NCBI GenBank assembly: GCA_024404115.1
Contig: JAKSQM010000005.1
Span: 124,001 to 188,000 of the forward strand
Length of the DNA stretch: 64,000 nt
Direction: 5' to 3'
From: Clostridia bacterium
GTDB taxonomy: Bacteria > Bacillota > Clostridia > Oscillospirales > Acutalibacteraceae
The first letter of the stretch is position 1, and every line of letters starts with the position of its first letter. The notes beneath the pieces are model-generated. The model searched no databases and was not told the origin of the DNA. It saw nothing but the letters and a program-made list of their open reading frames with translations. This document shows positions 50,629-59,527 of this stretch, piece after piece. Both the position numbers and the translations under genes were made by a program.

Positions 50629-51733
50629 TGTCAAATACCTGTGATGCCTTTTCTAACACATCTCTGATTTCAATATGCTGAGGGCATTCTGCTTCACAGC
50701 AGCCGCATTTAAGGCAATCCTTTGCCTTGCCCTTATTGGCTGTTGCGTTGCCGTAATACCAGCCACTTTCCCAGTTTTTGTGTAAAAGATGTGAATTATA
50801 GCAGGCAATTATTTCTGGAATTGAAATTTCCGCAGGGCAATTATCCACACAATAGCGGCAGGCGGTGCAGGGAATTTCATTCTGCTTTTTAAGTATCTGC
50901 TGAACCTTACTCACAGCTTCGGACTCTGCCTTTGAAAGCGGAACGAAATCTTTCATATAGCTGATGTTATCATTTACCATCGCTAAATCTTCCATACCAG
51001 AAAGCACCATAAAGATGTTATCGAATGATGCACAATATCTTATGGCGAAGCTGGCATAGCTGCCGTCAAATTCGTCAAAGACAGCCTTTGCTTCGTCGGG
51101 AAGCCTTACAAGCTTACCGCCACGGACAGGCTCCATAACAATAACTGGCTTGCCGTGCTTGACGCAAACTTCGTAACATTCACGGCTCTCAACCACGGGA
51201 GAATCGTAATCAAGATAATTAAACTGAAGCTGAACAACCTCAATCTGTGGCTGTTCGGTGAGAATTTTATCAAGCACACGGGCATTATCGTGGAAAGACA
51301 TACCGATATGCTTAATTTTTCCCTCTTTTTTAAGTTCATCTACAACTGAGAATGCGTTGCAGGCTTTATATTTTTCATAAGAATTGCCGTTGAGGGCGTG
51401 GAAAAGGTAAAAATCGAAGTAGTCAACACCGCAGGCTTCAAGCTGAGAGCTGAAAAGCGGACGAATATCCTCTTCTTTTTCAAAAAATCCGCCCGAAAGC
51501 TTATCGGTCAGGATATACTCACTGCGGTCATAACGCTTTGTAAGGCACTCCCTCACTGCGGTTTCGCTGTTGCCGCTGAGGTAGCCGTGGGCGGTATCAA
51601 AATAATTGAAGCCAGCCTCCATAAAAGCATCTACGCTTTTTTTGAACTCTTCAAGGTCAACAACATCGTTTTCGTTTTTAAGGCGCATACAGCCGAAGCC
51701 GAAATTCTTTTTTATCTCATTAAAAATAGCCAT
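50621..51733 (-). CDS. aldo/keto reductase with C-terminal 4Fe-4S domain
   Basis: A protein of 370 residues. The TIM-barrel reductase shows the catalytic Asp and Tyr in FNYFDTAHGYLSGNSE, Lys in ILTDKLSGG and His in FYLFHALNG. The C-terminal 70 residues hold two ferredoxin-like clusters, CTACRYCVDNCP and CLKCGCCEAECP. This architecture is common in anaerobes and suggests electron transfer from ferredoxin. Substrate unknown. Confidence 0.92.
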   Translation of the reverse strand: MAIFNEIKKNFGFGCMRLKNENDVVDLEEFKKSVDAFMEAGFNYFDTAHGYLSGNSETAVRECLTKRYDRSEYILTDKLSGGFFEKEEDIRPLFSSQLEACGVDYFDFYLFHALNGNSYEKYKACNAFSVVDELKKEGKIKHIGMSFHDNARVLDKILTEQPQIEVVQLQFNYLDYDSPVVESRECYEVCVKHGKPVIVMEPVRGGKLVRLPDEAKAVFDEFDGSYASFAIRYCASFDNIFMVLSGMEDLAMVNDNISYMKDFVPLSKAESEAVSKVQQILKKQNEIPCTACRYCVDNCPAEISIPEIIACYNSHLLHKNWESGWYYGNATANKGKAKDCLKCGCCEAECPQHIEIRDVLEKASQVFDND

Positions 51734-51743
51734 AATTTACCTC

Positions 51744-52283
51744 TTACATATGGTCGTAGCCGTGAAGAAGCTTTTCCATATCGTCATAGGTTTTGTTTAT
51801 ATACATCTTTGTCTGATTCTGCTCAACGCACTTTTCTTCCTTATGGTCGGTGAAATCGTGGGGAAGCTTCTCGGCAAGCATACTGTATGCTGTATATTTG
51901 GATTCATCCTTGAAAAAGCGATAATTCTTTACAGATGAAACCTTGCCGTTTTTGAAATCAACAACGATAAACTGTGTTTCAAATTCATCGCCAAAAAAGG
52001 CAACAATCTTTTTGCCCTTTTCGGTTTTGCCTAGTTTATCAACAAGTGCTTTTTCTTTTCTATTGAGCTTTTTAATTACTTTTGAATAGTCCACAGTTGT
52101 GGCTTTCTCGCCATCCTGTGAAGCTTTATCTGCTGTGTTGTCTTTGCTGTCCTCGCCTTTTTGTGCAGAAACAGTTGTGTTATTTGCACCGCTGTCTTTT
52201 TTATCTGATTTGTCTGCACCTTTGCACGAAGCAAAGCTTAAAAGAAGAGCAACTGAAAGGAAAAATGCTGCAAATTTTTTCAT
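51744..52283 (-). CDS. lipoprotein of unknown function
   Basis: The start is ATG 52283; 179 residues. A signal peptide with lipobox LSFASCKG puts it on the outer membrane face. A Lys/Asp/Ser/Thr-rich linker (DKSDKKDSGANN) is followed by a domain of about 110 residues with VIKKLNRKEKALVDKLGKTEKG, ETQFIVVDFKNGKVSSVKNYRFF and a His-rich end (KLLHGYDHM). I do not recognise a family. It is 11 nt downstream of folD on the same strand. Confidence 0.65.
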   Translation of the reverse strand: MKKFAAFFLSVALLLSFASCKGADKSDKKDSGANNTTVSAQKGEDSKDNTADKASQDGEKATTVDYSKVIKKLNRKEKALVDKLGKTEKGKKIVAFFGDEFETQFIVVDFKNGKVSSVKNYRFFKDESKYTAYSMLAEKLPHDFTDHKEEKCVEQNQTKMYINKTYDDMEKLLHGYDHM

Positions 52284-52293
52284 AAAAATCACC

Positions 52294-53148
52294 TTAAATC
52301 AATCCGTTCTGCATTTTTGCCGCAGTAACGGTATTTTGCATTAAAATCGCTATGGTCATAGGTCCGACACCACCAGGGACAGGGGTAATATATGACGCTT
52401 TCTTTTCAACAGAGTTGAAGTCAACATCACCGCAAAGTGTGCCATCATCAAGCCTGTGGATGCCAACATCCACAACAACGGCGCTGTCCTTAACCATATC
52501 GCCCGTGATGTATCTTGGCTGACGCATAGCAACAACGAGAATGTCTGCGTTTTTGGTGTATTCCTCAAGATTCTGCGTTTTGGAATGGCAGATTGTAACT
52601 GTGCCGTCCTCCGCCATCAGAAGTGCGCCCATTGGCTTGCCCACAATGTTGCTTCTGCCAACAACAACGCATTTTTTGCCACGCACCTGAATGCCTGCAA
52701 AATGGATCATTTCCATAACTCCCGCAGGGGTGCAAGGCTTGAAAGTGCCGTTGCCGATATGAAGCCTGCCAACATTTTCGGGGTGGAAGCAATCAACATC
52801 TTTTTTAGGAGAAATGGCATTGATAACCGTTTCTTCGTTGATATGCTCTGGCAACGGAAGCTGGCAAAGTATGCCGTTGACTTCCATATCATTATTGAGC
52901 TTTTCAATAAGCGTCAGAAGCTCCTGCTCCGTTGTGCTTTCGGGCAAAATATACTGCAAAGATTTAATTCCGCAGACCTCGCAGGCTTTCTTTTTGTTGT
53001 TAACATAAACCGCTGAGGCAGGGTCATCACCAACAAGAATAACCGCAAGGCACACTGAAATGCCTTTTTCATTGAGCGTTTTGACTTCTTTTGCAGCCTC
53101 GCCCTTGACGAAAGCCGAAACCTCTTTGCCACTGATGATTTTTGCCAT
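52294..53148 (-). CDS. folD: bifunctional methylenetetrahydrofolate dehydrogenase/cyclohydrolase
   Basis: Interconverts 5,10-methylene-, methenyl- and formyl-tetrahydrofolate in the cytoplasm. The start at 53148 follows AAGGAGG; 284 residues, the normal size. Catalytic motif SAVYVNNKKKACEVCG with Tyr and Lys, then ILCQLPLPEHINEE, the NADP loop VVGRSNIVGKPMGALLM, and PVPGGVGPMTIAIL. Followed by the lipoprotein gene. Confidence 0.97.
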   Translation of the reverse strand: MAKIISGKEVSAFVKGEAAKEVKTLNEKGISVCLAVILVGDDPASAVYVNNKKKACEVCGIKSLQYILPESTTEQELLTLIEKLNNDMEVNGILCQLPLPEHINEETVINAISPKKDVDCFHPENVGRLHIGNGTFKPCTPAGVMEMIHFAGIQVRGKKCVVVGRSNIVGKPMGALLMAEDGTVTICHSKTQNLEEYTKNADILVVAMRQPRYITGDMVKDSAVVVDVGIHRLDDGTLCGDVDFNSVEKKASYITPVPGGVGPMTIAILMQNTVTAAKMQNGLI

Positions 53149-53172
53149 ATAACCGCCTCCTTGCCGATTCAA

Positions 53173-53200
53173 AATAAGCCGCCGTTAAAGGCGGCTTTTG
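53173..53200 (-). terminator. terminator of the YdjC/ChbG gene
   Basis: AAGCCGCC pairs with GGCGGCTT around TTTAA on the minus strand and is followed by ATTTTG; it separates the deacetylase gene from folD. Confidence 0.75.
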
Positions 53201-53201
53201 A

Positions 53202-54074
53202 TTATTTGGATTTCATTTTAATGAGCTCTCTGTAGCTGATAAGTTCAATGCCGTGAGCATTAAGATGCTGCTCTGTTTTGGGGTCTTTCATCAGCTGATA
53301 TTCCCAAACTCTATCTCTCCAACGAGAGGTGATGAATTTAATTTCATCACTTTCCATTGAGGGATGAACATAAGTTTCGCTGATACCGTTGGGAATTTTA
53401 ACGATATTTTCAAGGAAAATCTCTCTGTATCTTTCATAGCTTGTTCTCATTTCGTCATTCCATTCGGGGAAAATGAGATAATCGGGCATCATAACGCCGT
53501 ATTTTTTGCTGAGCAAACCGCAAACACGGCAAGCAGCTGCATAGAGAAGATAAGGTGTTCCCTCGGGGCACTGTGATTTAAGGGGCTTTGTGCACATTCT
53601 GAAAGCGTAGCCAAAATCACGGCAAACTTTAAGAGTTGTGGGGAGGAGCTTGAGATTGCCCTCAAGACCGTAAAGTGAACCCATGTGGTTATCAACATGA
53701 GAGGGTTTCATGCCCATATCAAGAGCTGTCTGAATCTGCTTGATGATTTCAAGGCGAGTTTCTTCAAGGTCAGCGTGCTGAGCAAAGTCATCACTTTCGG
53801 GCCACATAAAGCCTTTTTCGTTTTTAAGGCTCTTACCATCTGTCATGGGTCCCCAGTTGTATCTGCCCCACTCACTTGTCATTGTGAGGTGAATACCGAT
53901 AGCATACTGCGGGTTGTCGATAGAAAACTTAACAGCGTCAGCGGCATATTTGCAGGGCATCATGATAGTTGAGGATTTAATTCCACCACTTTTGAAAAGA
54001 TCCATAACTGCATCGTTTGCCGACTGGCACATTCCGAAATCGTCTGCATTGATAATTAAATACTTATCTGCCAA
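53202..54074 (-). CDS. ChbG/HpnK (YdjC-like) carbohydrate deacetylase
   Basis: Removes acetyl groups from sugars such as diacetylchitobiose. It probably starts with TTG at 54074, eight bases after AAAGGTG, giving 290 residues. Family motifs: LIINADDFGMCQSAN with the metal Asp pair, GIHLTMTSEWG, and HVDNHMGSLYG with the ligand His; the C-terminal VHPSMESDE is also typical. Cytoplasmic. The promoter lies at 54111-54139. Confidence 0.85.
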   Translation of the reverse strand: MADKYLIINADDFGMCQSANDAVMDLFKSGGIKSSTIMMPCKYAADAVKFSIDNPQYAIGIHLTMTSEWGRYNWGPMTDGKSLKNEKGFMWPESDDFAQHADLEETRLEIIKQIQTALDMGMKPSHVDNHMGSLYGLEGNLKLLPTTLKVCRDFGYAFRMCTKPLKSQCPEGTPYLLYAAACRVCGLLSKKYGVMMPDYLIFPEWNDEMRTSYERYREIFLENIVKIPNGISETYVHPSMESDEIKFITSRWRDRVWEYQLMKDPKTEQHLNAHGIELISYRELIKMKSK

Positions 54075-54110
54075 ATTTATCACCTTTATGTATAATTTTT
54101 TTGCGTTTTC

Positions 54111-54139
54111 ATTCTACCACACATTGTGCAAAATTGCAA
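54111..54139 (-). promoter_or_regulatory. promoter of the YdjC/ChbG gene
   Basis: TTGCAA, 17 nt, TAGAAT on the minus strand, about 37 nt before the TTG start. Confidence 0.65.
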
Positions 54140-54239
54140 CAAAATTAAGTAACAATAAAGTAGAATTCATATTATTTTTACAAAATCGAGCCGTGGATAG
54201 GGCGAATTTGGAATAAATCGAGGTGGTGGTGTACAGTTT

Positions 54240-54715
54240 TTCGCTCAGATTTTTATTTGTGCTGAAATTCAGAGCGGGATGTCGGGGACGCCATTGCCTA
54301 CGGGGTACCGCTTTCACTTCTTCACTATTCGTTATAACTTATTACTTAAAGACAACCCCTATCGTCAAAATCAAAGATTTTGCCACTTCCCCGAGGGGAA
54401 GCCTTTTTGATTGTAATTCAAAGCACAGTGCAAATTTTGAACTTTCTGCAAACAGTTAGAGGACAATCCCTCAGTCAGCTCCCCAGTGGGGCGCCTGATT
54501 AACGGGAGTAGCGAGCTACTCTCCTACGGGGTGATGCTATAAATTCTTCATTTAAGTGTTTTAATACAAAGCTGGCGAACACAGTTCGCCCCTACGGTGT
54601 TATCGTGCGATTTATGCAGATTTGTACGATATTTAAATTTCAATTCGGGAAGAGCAAGCCCTTTCCCTACGGCTATTCCCTCTGTCAAGGGGCGACGGAA
54701 AAGCTCGGTGCAACC
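54240..54715. repeat. intergenic repeat island 7
   Basis: Modules in order: B (54266-54303, with two point changes), H (54308-54350), F (54352-54425), G (54459-54500), D (54502-54535), C (54568-54602), D (54646-54672) and a shortened A (54676-54715) that lacks the first hairpin. All seven lettered families except E are represented. Confidence 0.8.
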
Positions 54716-54734
54716 TTTTGGTTTGATGAAAAAC

Positions 54735-54785
54735 TCTAAAAAAGCAAAAGACGGCTATGTTTCCATAACCGCCTTAATAGATTTA
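54735..54785 (-). terminator. terminator of the secreted hydrolase gene
   Basis: On the minus strand AAGGCGGTTATG pairs with CATAGCCGTCTT with G-U pairs allowed, then TTTGCTTTTTT. Confidence 0.75.
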
Positions 54786-54799
54786 TTTTGCTTTAAAGA

Positions 54800-56725
54800 T
54801 TAAAGAGTCTTTGCCCAATCGAAGTATCCTCTTGGTCCAAAGATGAACATTGCAACTGCTGTGAGTGCATCACCGATACCTGCAAGGATGCCGTCTGCTG
54901 TTGTGGGTGTGTTATCCTCTTCAAGACCAAGGTCAACAAGAATGCCACGGAACTGGTCAATAAGAGCGTTGTCCTTTTCAAAGTCATTAACTCTGCTTGC
55001 TTTCATAGCCATAGCATCATCATAAATCTTCTGCTGATCTGCTGTGAGAGTGTAACCCTCTGACTTGCAGTAATTATCAAGCTTCTCAACATAGCCGTTA
55101 AACTTTTTGAGGTTTCTTGCGCCGTTGAACTGAGGATAATAGAATGCATCCTCGTCTGCATTATCGCAATCTGCAACTGTCTTGATTCTGCCGAGAGCAA
55201 GCTCAATTGCAAGTGAAATTGCTGTGTTGTTGTATTCAAGCTCATGCTTCTGCTTATAGAAGAACCATGTTGAATCCTTATAATATGTGTTAGCAATATC
55301 AATGCTTCCGTCGGGTGAGAGAATTCTGCCGTCTGTTGAAGCGAATGTTTCGCCGGGAGCAACATACTCTGTGCCAGGTGCAGTTGAGTTGATGTTGATA
55401 ACCTCGTCGCTGTTTGTCTTGGGAGCGCTGTTCATGAAGCCGAAGCCCATGTAGTCGCCTGTCTGCTCACCAAATGCAAGACCATAACCTGAAATGAATG
55501 AGAACTTAATGCCCTCTTCTTTATCGAGCTTCTCAAAACGCTCTTTGATTGTGCTCTGTGCCTTGTGATAAATCTCTGTTTCTTTCTTAACTGATTCAAC
55601 CTTAATGAGGTCTTTCAGCTCGTCATAATCATATGAGGGAATAAGAACTGTAAGAGATGAAGCACCGAGGAGCATCTTCTGACCGAAAATACCAAGTGCC
55701 TGATCAAGGAACATTCTTATATCTGCCTTTGGAAGAAGTCGAAGAATAAGGATGATAACATCACCGAGAGGCTCCATATTAAGGAAGCTGTTGAAAACTT
55801 CGCTCATAAGTCCACCGTAGAACTCTTCGGGAGAATTGTCAACATAATGAAGTCTGAGAAGGTCAGAAACAACATCACTGCCGTTCCAGCAACCAACGAT
55901 GCTGACAACACGAAGAACGTGGTTATCGGCTCTTGAGGGATATGTAGCAAGGTACTGGCTTACAACAGAAGCACCCATGCTCATGGGAACAAGAACAACC
56001 TCGTCTGCACCAAGCTTATTCTCTTTAAGGATTGTTTCGATGAACTCGTGAAGAGCTGCAACATTCTTCTGAATGAATGAGAATGTGGGGAAGTTGAAGC
56101 AATAGATATGGTCTTCAAAATCATCGCCGAATTTCTCTTTTGCGATTTCTTCACAGGGAATTGATGAATAGAAACGAGCCTTTGCTTCGCTGAAGAAAGT
56201 GCCGTCCTCTTCTGTGATACCAGGATACTCTGAAACGGGCATTGGGTATCTGGGAGTTACAACATTTGCAGGGAGGTTGCCCTCTTCATCACAAATATTG
56301 TATTTGAAGATACTTGAAACGACAGCGCCGATTGTTCTGTCAGAGATAATTCTGATGCCAGTAACACGATAGAATATCATCTCTGCAAGGAGAACAACGA
56401 TGCTTACAACTGCTTTAGCATCAAATGATGGCTCAAAAAGATTCCAACGGTCAAGGAAATCACCGTTAGCAATAAGGGGAGCATAGTTTTCATAATCCTG
56501 AAGAGTGCCCTTTTCAAATGCGCCCTCTTTTGTGTATTTCTCATCAAAAGAGTATGAACGGGACTGACCGATACCAGTTACGAAAACGATAAGGCTGTCT
56601 TTGCCTTCTGCGAATACGGATTCCATTGTGCCAGACTTAACATCAGTTTTAGCAGCAAAAGAAGGGATTGCTACAACTGAAACAAGCATAGCGATACAAA
56701 GAATTACCGAGATAATTTTTTTCAT
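54800..56725 (-). CDS. secreted alpha/beta-hydrolase-like protein
   Basis: The start is ATG 56725 behind AGGAGGTAG; the longer frame reaching 57034 has no ribosome site. The 641 residues begin with a signal peptide (ISVILCIAMLVSVVAIPSFAA). DSLIVFVTGIGQSRSYSF is the first strand of a hydrolase fold. The nucleophile elbow reads VLVPMSMGASVVSQYL, with Pro in place of the usual first Gly of GxSxG. A large insert (about 70-200) and a C-terminal region with EYVAPGETFASTDGRILSPDG and a final hydrophobic segment (LTAVAMFIFGPRG) follow. It resembles secreted lipase-like proteins; activity is uncertain. Confidence 0.65.
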   Translation of the reverse strand: MKKIISVILCIAMLVSVVAIPSFAAKTDVKSGTMESVFAEGKDSLIVFVTGIGQSRSYSFDEKYTKEGAFEKGTLQDYENYAPLIANGDFLDRWNLFEPSFDAKAVVSIVVLLAEMIFYRVTGIRIISDRTIGAVVSSIFKYNICDEEGNLPANVVTPRYPMPVSEYPGITEEDGTFFSEAKARFYSSIPCEEIAKEKFGDDFEDHIYCFNFPTFSFIQKNVAALHEFIETILKENKLGADEVVLVPMSMGASVVSQYLATYPSRADNHVLRVVSIVGCWNGSDVVSDLLRLHYVDNSPEEFYGGLMSEVFNSFLNMEPLGDVIILILRLLPKADIRMFLDQALGIFGQKMLLGASSLTVLIPSYDYDELKDLIKVESVKKETEIYHKAQSTIKERFEKLDKEEGIKFSFISGYGLAFGEQTGDYMGFGFMNSAPKTNSDEVININSTAPGTEYVAPGETFASTDGRILSPDGSIDIANTYYKDSTWFFYKQKHELEYNNTAISLAIELALGRIKTVADCDNADEDAFYYPQFNGARNLKKFNGYVEKLDNYCKSEGYTLTADQQKIYDDAMAMKASRVNDFEKDNALIDQFRGILVDLGLEEDNTPTTADGILAGIGDALTAVAMFIFGPRGYFDWAKTL

Positions 56726-56753
56726 GATTCTACCTCCTATCATGGTTAGTAAT

Positions 56754-56782
56754 ATAATACCATAAAGGAAAGAAAAAAACAA
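56754..56782 (-). promoter_or_regulatory. promoter of the secreted hydrolase gene
   Basis: TTGTTT, 17 nt, TATTAT on the minus strand, 28 nt before the start codon. Confidence 0.6.
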
Positions 56783-56878
56783 TACCGAAAACATAGGATT
56801 TGAGGCAAATAATTTGTATAAAATGATAAATCGGGGGCGAAAAAGTTTTGGTTTGTATGGAATGTTGGAAAAATGTGT

Positions 56879-56886
56879 GATATAAT
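56879..56886 (+). promoter_or_regulatory. extended -10 promoter of the TIR-MORN gene
   Basis: TGATATAAT on the plus strand, a perfect -10 with the TG extension; the -35 region is poor. The start codon lies 34 nt downstream. It is divergent from the hydrolase promoter. Confidence 0.6.
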
Positions 56887-56920
56887 GGTAGTTGGAATTT
56901 TTGCGGTCGGAGTGAAAATT

Positions 56921-57892
56921 ATGGGATATGCGTTTATAAGTTATAGTAGTAAGGATAGAATTAAAGCAGATGAACTGCGTAATCTTTTGATAAGTGAAAA
57001 TATTGATTGCAGAATGGCACCGTATGATATTCATTCGGGGAGCAACTGGGCAGAAAGGCTGACACAGGCAATAAAAGATTGTGCCTGTGTTGTACTTTTG
57101 CTGTCTGATGCTGCACAGAAGTCAAAAAATGTGAATAAGGAAATTAACCTTGCAACTACAAAATTTGAAAAAGATGTTATTTCTATTAAGTTAGAAGCAA
57201 TTGAGCTTAACGATGCGTTTACATACTATCTTTCTGATTGCCATGTTGAGCCTGTGAAAAGCATTGACAAAACAGACAGCGGAATGGTAAAGGTGCTTGA
57301 TGCGGTTAAGAAGCATACTGGAGTTACGGAAGTTACAGAAGCTGTTAAAGCTGAACCAGTGAAAAAGGAAAACAAGTTACTTTCAATGGCTGAAAAATAT
57401 GATGTTATAATCACTGATGAAAATGGGTACAAATATGAGGGCAGAATGAAAGACGGCAAGTACCATGGTAAAGGCACTTTGTACCGCCCTGACGGGTCAA
57501 AGCTGTATGATGGTAATTGGGTTGATGGTAAAAAACACGGAAAATTTAATATATATAACGATGACGGGTCATTAAGATATGAAGCAGAGTTTGATAATGA
57601 TATTGCAACTGTGGTTGATAAATATGGTTATAAATATGTGGGTCAGATGAAAGATGGAAAGTATCACGGAGAAGGAACTTGGTACCGCCCTGGCGGGTGG
57701 GAGATGTATAAGGGTAACTGGGTTGACGGCAAAAGGCACGGAAAAGGGATTGAGTATCATTATTTCGGTTCAATATTGTATGATGGTGATTGGGTTAATG
57801 GCAAAAGGCACGGAAAAGGGACTTGGTATAGCTATGACAGGTCAATAATTCATAAAGGTGAGTTTGAGAATGGCAAGCCGAAAAAGAAGTAA
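56921..57892 (+). CDS. TIR domain fused to MORN repeats
   Basis: ATG 56921 with GGAGTG upstream starts directly at the TIR domain (MGYAFISYSSKDRIKADELR); 323 residues. The TIR fold (1-140) shows FISYSSKD, CRMAPYDIHSGSNWAE (BB-loop region) and CVVLLLSDAAQKSKNVNKEI, where Glu 74 sits at the position of the catalytic Glu of NAD-cleaving TIR domains. From about residue 175 there are about six MORN repeats in two groups, each like YEGRMKDGKYHGKGTLYRP and YDGNWVDGKKHGKF. MORN repeats bind lipids or proteins. It stands alone, without the usual partner genes of TIR defence systems. A role in phage defence or host interaction is inferred only. Confidence 0.85.
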   Translation: MGYAFISYSSKDRIKADELRNLLISENIDCRMAPYDIHSGSNWAERLTQAIKDCACVVLLLSDAAQKSKNVNKEINLATTKFEKDVISIKLEAIELNDAFTYYLSDCHVEPVKSIDKTDSGMVKVLDAVKKHTGVTEVTEAVKAEPVKKENKLLSMAEKYDVIITDENGYKYEGRMKDGKYHGKGTLYRPDGSKLYDGNWVDGKKHGKFNIYNDDGSLRYEAEFDNDIATVVDKYGYKYVGQMKDGKYHGEGTWYRPGGWEMYKGNWVDGKRHGKGIEYHYFGSILYDGDWVNGKRHGKGTWYSYDRSIIHKGEFENGKPKKK

Positions 57893-57899
57893 TATATGA

Positions 57900-57935
57900 T
57901 TTTCACGGGTGGCGGTGCTGCCCGTGATTTTTTTG
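57900..57935 (+). terminator. terminator after the TIR-MORN gene
   Basis: TCACGGGtggcggtgctgCCCGTGA followed by seven T residues, a few bases after the stop codon. Confidence 0.85.
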
Positions 57936-57964
57936 TGTGGGGTGCTATGGCTTGTTTTGTGGGT

Positions 57965-58600
57965 ATTGTAAGAGCGGATTGCCGTGGCTTCGCCTCGCAA
58001 TGACATTGTCAACAAATTTCGTTCAGATTTATCTTTGTGCTTACATTCAGACGGGATGTCGAGGACGCCATCCTCTACAGTGCCACTTTTTCACTATTCA
58101 CTACAACTTATTACTTCAAGTTCTACCCCTCTGTCATCTGCGATGACATCTCCCCTGTCAAGGGGCGACGGAAAGGCTCGGTGCGAAGTTGCAAAAATAT
58201 GAGATTTTTTTCGGGAAGAGCAAGCCCTTCCCCTACGGTGTTATCGTGCCGTTCAACGCTATATAGCAGATGAATTTTTCTGACATTCAGACGGGATGTC
58301 GAGGACGCCATCCCCTACAGTGCCACTTTTTTCACTATTCACTACAACTTATTACTTCAAGTTACCCCTATCGTCAAAATCGGAGATTTTGCCACTTCCC
58401 CCAAGGGGAAGCTTTTTTGATTGTAATTCAAAGCATATTGCAAATTTTGAGCTTCCTGCAAACAGTTAGAGGACAATCCCTCAGTCAGCTTCGCTCTCTT
58501 TACACAAGGGAGCCGTTTTTATTGTGCGTTTTCAGTGGATTTGTACGATATTTTTGTTTTTTTCGGGAGCAGCAAGCTACTCCCCTACGGGGTGCGGGGT
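57965..58600. repeat. intergenic repeat island 8
   Basis: Modules in order: E (57972-58005), B (58043-58080), H (58085-58120), A (58121-58190), D (58209-58245), B (58282-58320), H (58325-58360), F (58361-58435), G (58468-58520) and D (58562-58595). B-H-A and B-H-F occur side by side, showing that the third module is exchanged while B-H is kept. Frames here are accidental. Confidence 0.85.
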
Positions 58601-58621
58601 GCAAAAACGGGGTGATGACAT

Positions 58622-58655
58622 AAAAAAAGCACGGGGGTGTCCGTGCTTTTGTGCT
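58622..58655 (-). terminator. terminator of the amidohydrolase gene
   Basis: AAGCACGG pairs with CCGTGCTT on the minus strand and is followed by TTTTTTA. Confidence 0.8.
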
Positions 58656-58660
58656 TTTTG

Positions 58661-59452
58661 TTATTTCAAAAACAATTTTTCTGCGTTGAGGGCGAAGATT
58701 TTTTCTTTTTCGCTCTGCGTTAAATCAAGAGAATTTAATCTGTTAATTTCGTCCAGCGGATTCCACATAGGATAATCCGAGCCAAAAAGCACTCTGTCTG
58801 CGCCGTAGCGGTGGATGATTTCCACGATTTTTTCATCGCTCAAAGCAAAGAACGAAGATGAGCAATCAACATAAAAATTCTTTTTATCCCACAAAAGCTG
58901 TGAGGCTTCATCCCATATTGACCAGCCGCCAAAATGTGCGCCGATAATTGTGAGATTTTCGTAAATATCAAGAATTGGCATAAGCCTGTTGGGGTTGGAA
59001 TAATCATATCGGCTGTCGCCTGTATGAATAAGTATTGGAAGTCCCTTTTTTTCGCACAGCTCATAGATTTTAAGGCATCTGTAATCATCTAATTTAAACG
59101 CCTGTATATCGGGGTGGAGCTTCACACCGTGCAAACCAAGCTCGATTATATGCTCAACATCACCTGCGAGGTCAGCGCTGTCGGGGTGAAGCGTTCCAAG
59201 TCCGTGCATTTTGTCGGGGTATGCGTCAACGGTGCGCTTGATAAAATCATTGATTGATTTAACCTGCGCAGGGGTTGTGGCTACGGATTGAATTATAAAT
59301 TCGTCCACGCCTGCCCTCTCGCCCACCTCAAGGAGGGTTGACACTGTGCCGTCATAATTCATTGGAATTGAATAAAATCTGCCTGTTGCCTGTGATGCCT
59401 TGACGGCTATTTTATCGGGGTAAACATGGCAGTGAGCATCAATAATCTTCAT
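58661..59452 (-). CDS. amidohydrolase family (Amidohydro_2) protein
   Basis: A protein of 263 residues behind AGGAGA. TIM-barrel metallohydrolase motifs: IIDAHCHVYPDK, GVKLHPDIQAF, LPILIHTGDSRYD, TIIGAHFGG and VLFGSDYPMWNP with the closing Asp. Related proteins are decarboxylases or lactonases of aromatic or sugar acids; the substrate is not readable here. Cytoplasmic. It is downstream of rex, but a hairpin at 59480-59522 separates them. Confidence 0.85.
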   Translation of the reverse strand: MKIIDAHCHVYPDKIAVKASQATGRFYSIPMNYDGTVSTLLEVGERAGVDEFIIQSVATTPAQVKSINDFIKRTVDAYPDKMHGLGTLHPDSADLAGDVEHIIELGLHGVKLHPDIQAFKLDDYRCLKIYELCEKKGLPILIHTGDSRYDYSNPNRLMPILDIYENLTIIGAHFGGWSIWDEASQLLWDKKNFYVDCSSSFFALSDEKIVEIIHRYGADRVLFGSDYPMWNPLDEINRLNSLDLTQSEKEKIFALNAEKLFLK

Positions 59453-59479
59453 AGTTTTCTCCTGATTTCTTTATTAAAA

Positions 59480-59522
59480 CAAAATGGATTTCGGCTGAAT
59501 CACGGTCGAAATCCATTGATTT
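59480..59522 (-). terminator. terminator of the acn-icd-rex operon
   Basis: ATGGATTTCG pairs with CGAAATCCAT on the minus strand and is followed by TTTTGTTTT. Confidence 0.8.
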
Positions 59523-59527
59523 ACAGC

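Noticed and set aside
56726-57034. Longer N-terminus of the secreted hydrolase gene
   Set aside because: It lacks a ribosome site, would place the signal peptide in the middle of the protein and overlaps the TIR-MORN promoter and start.
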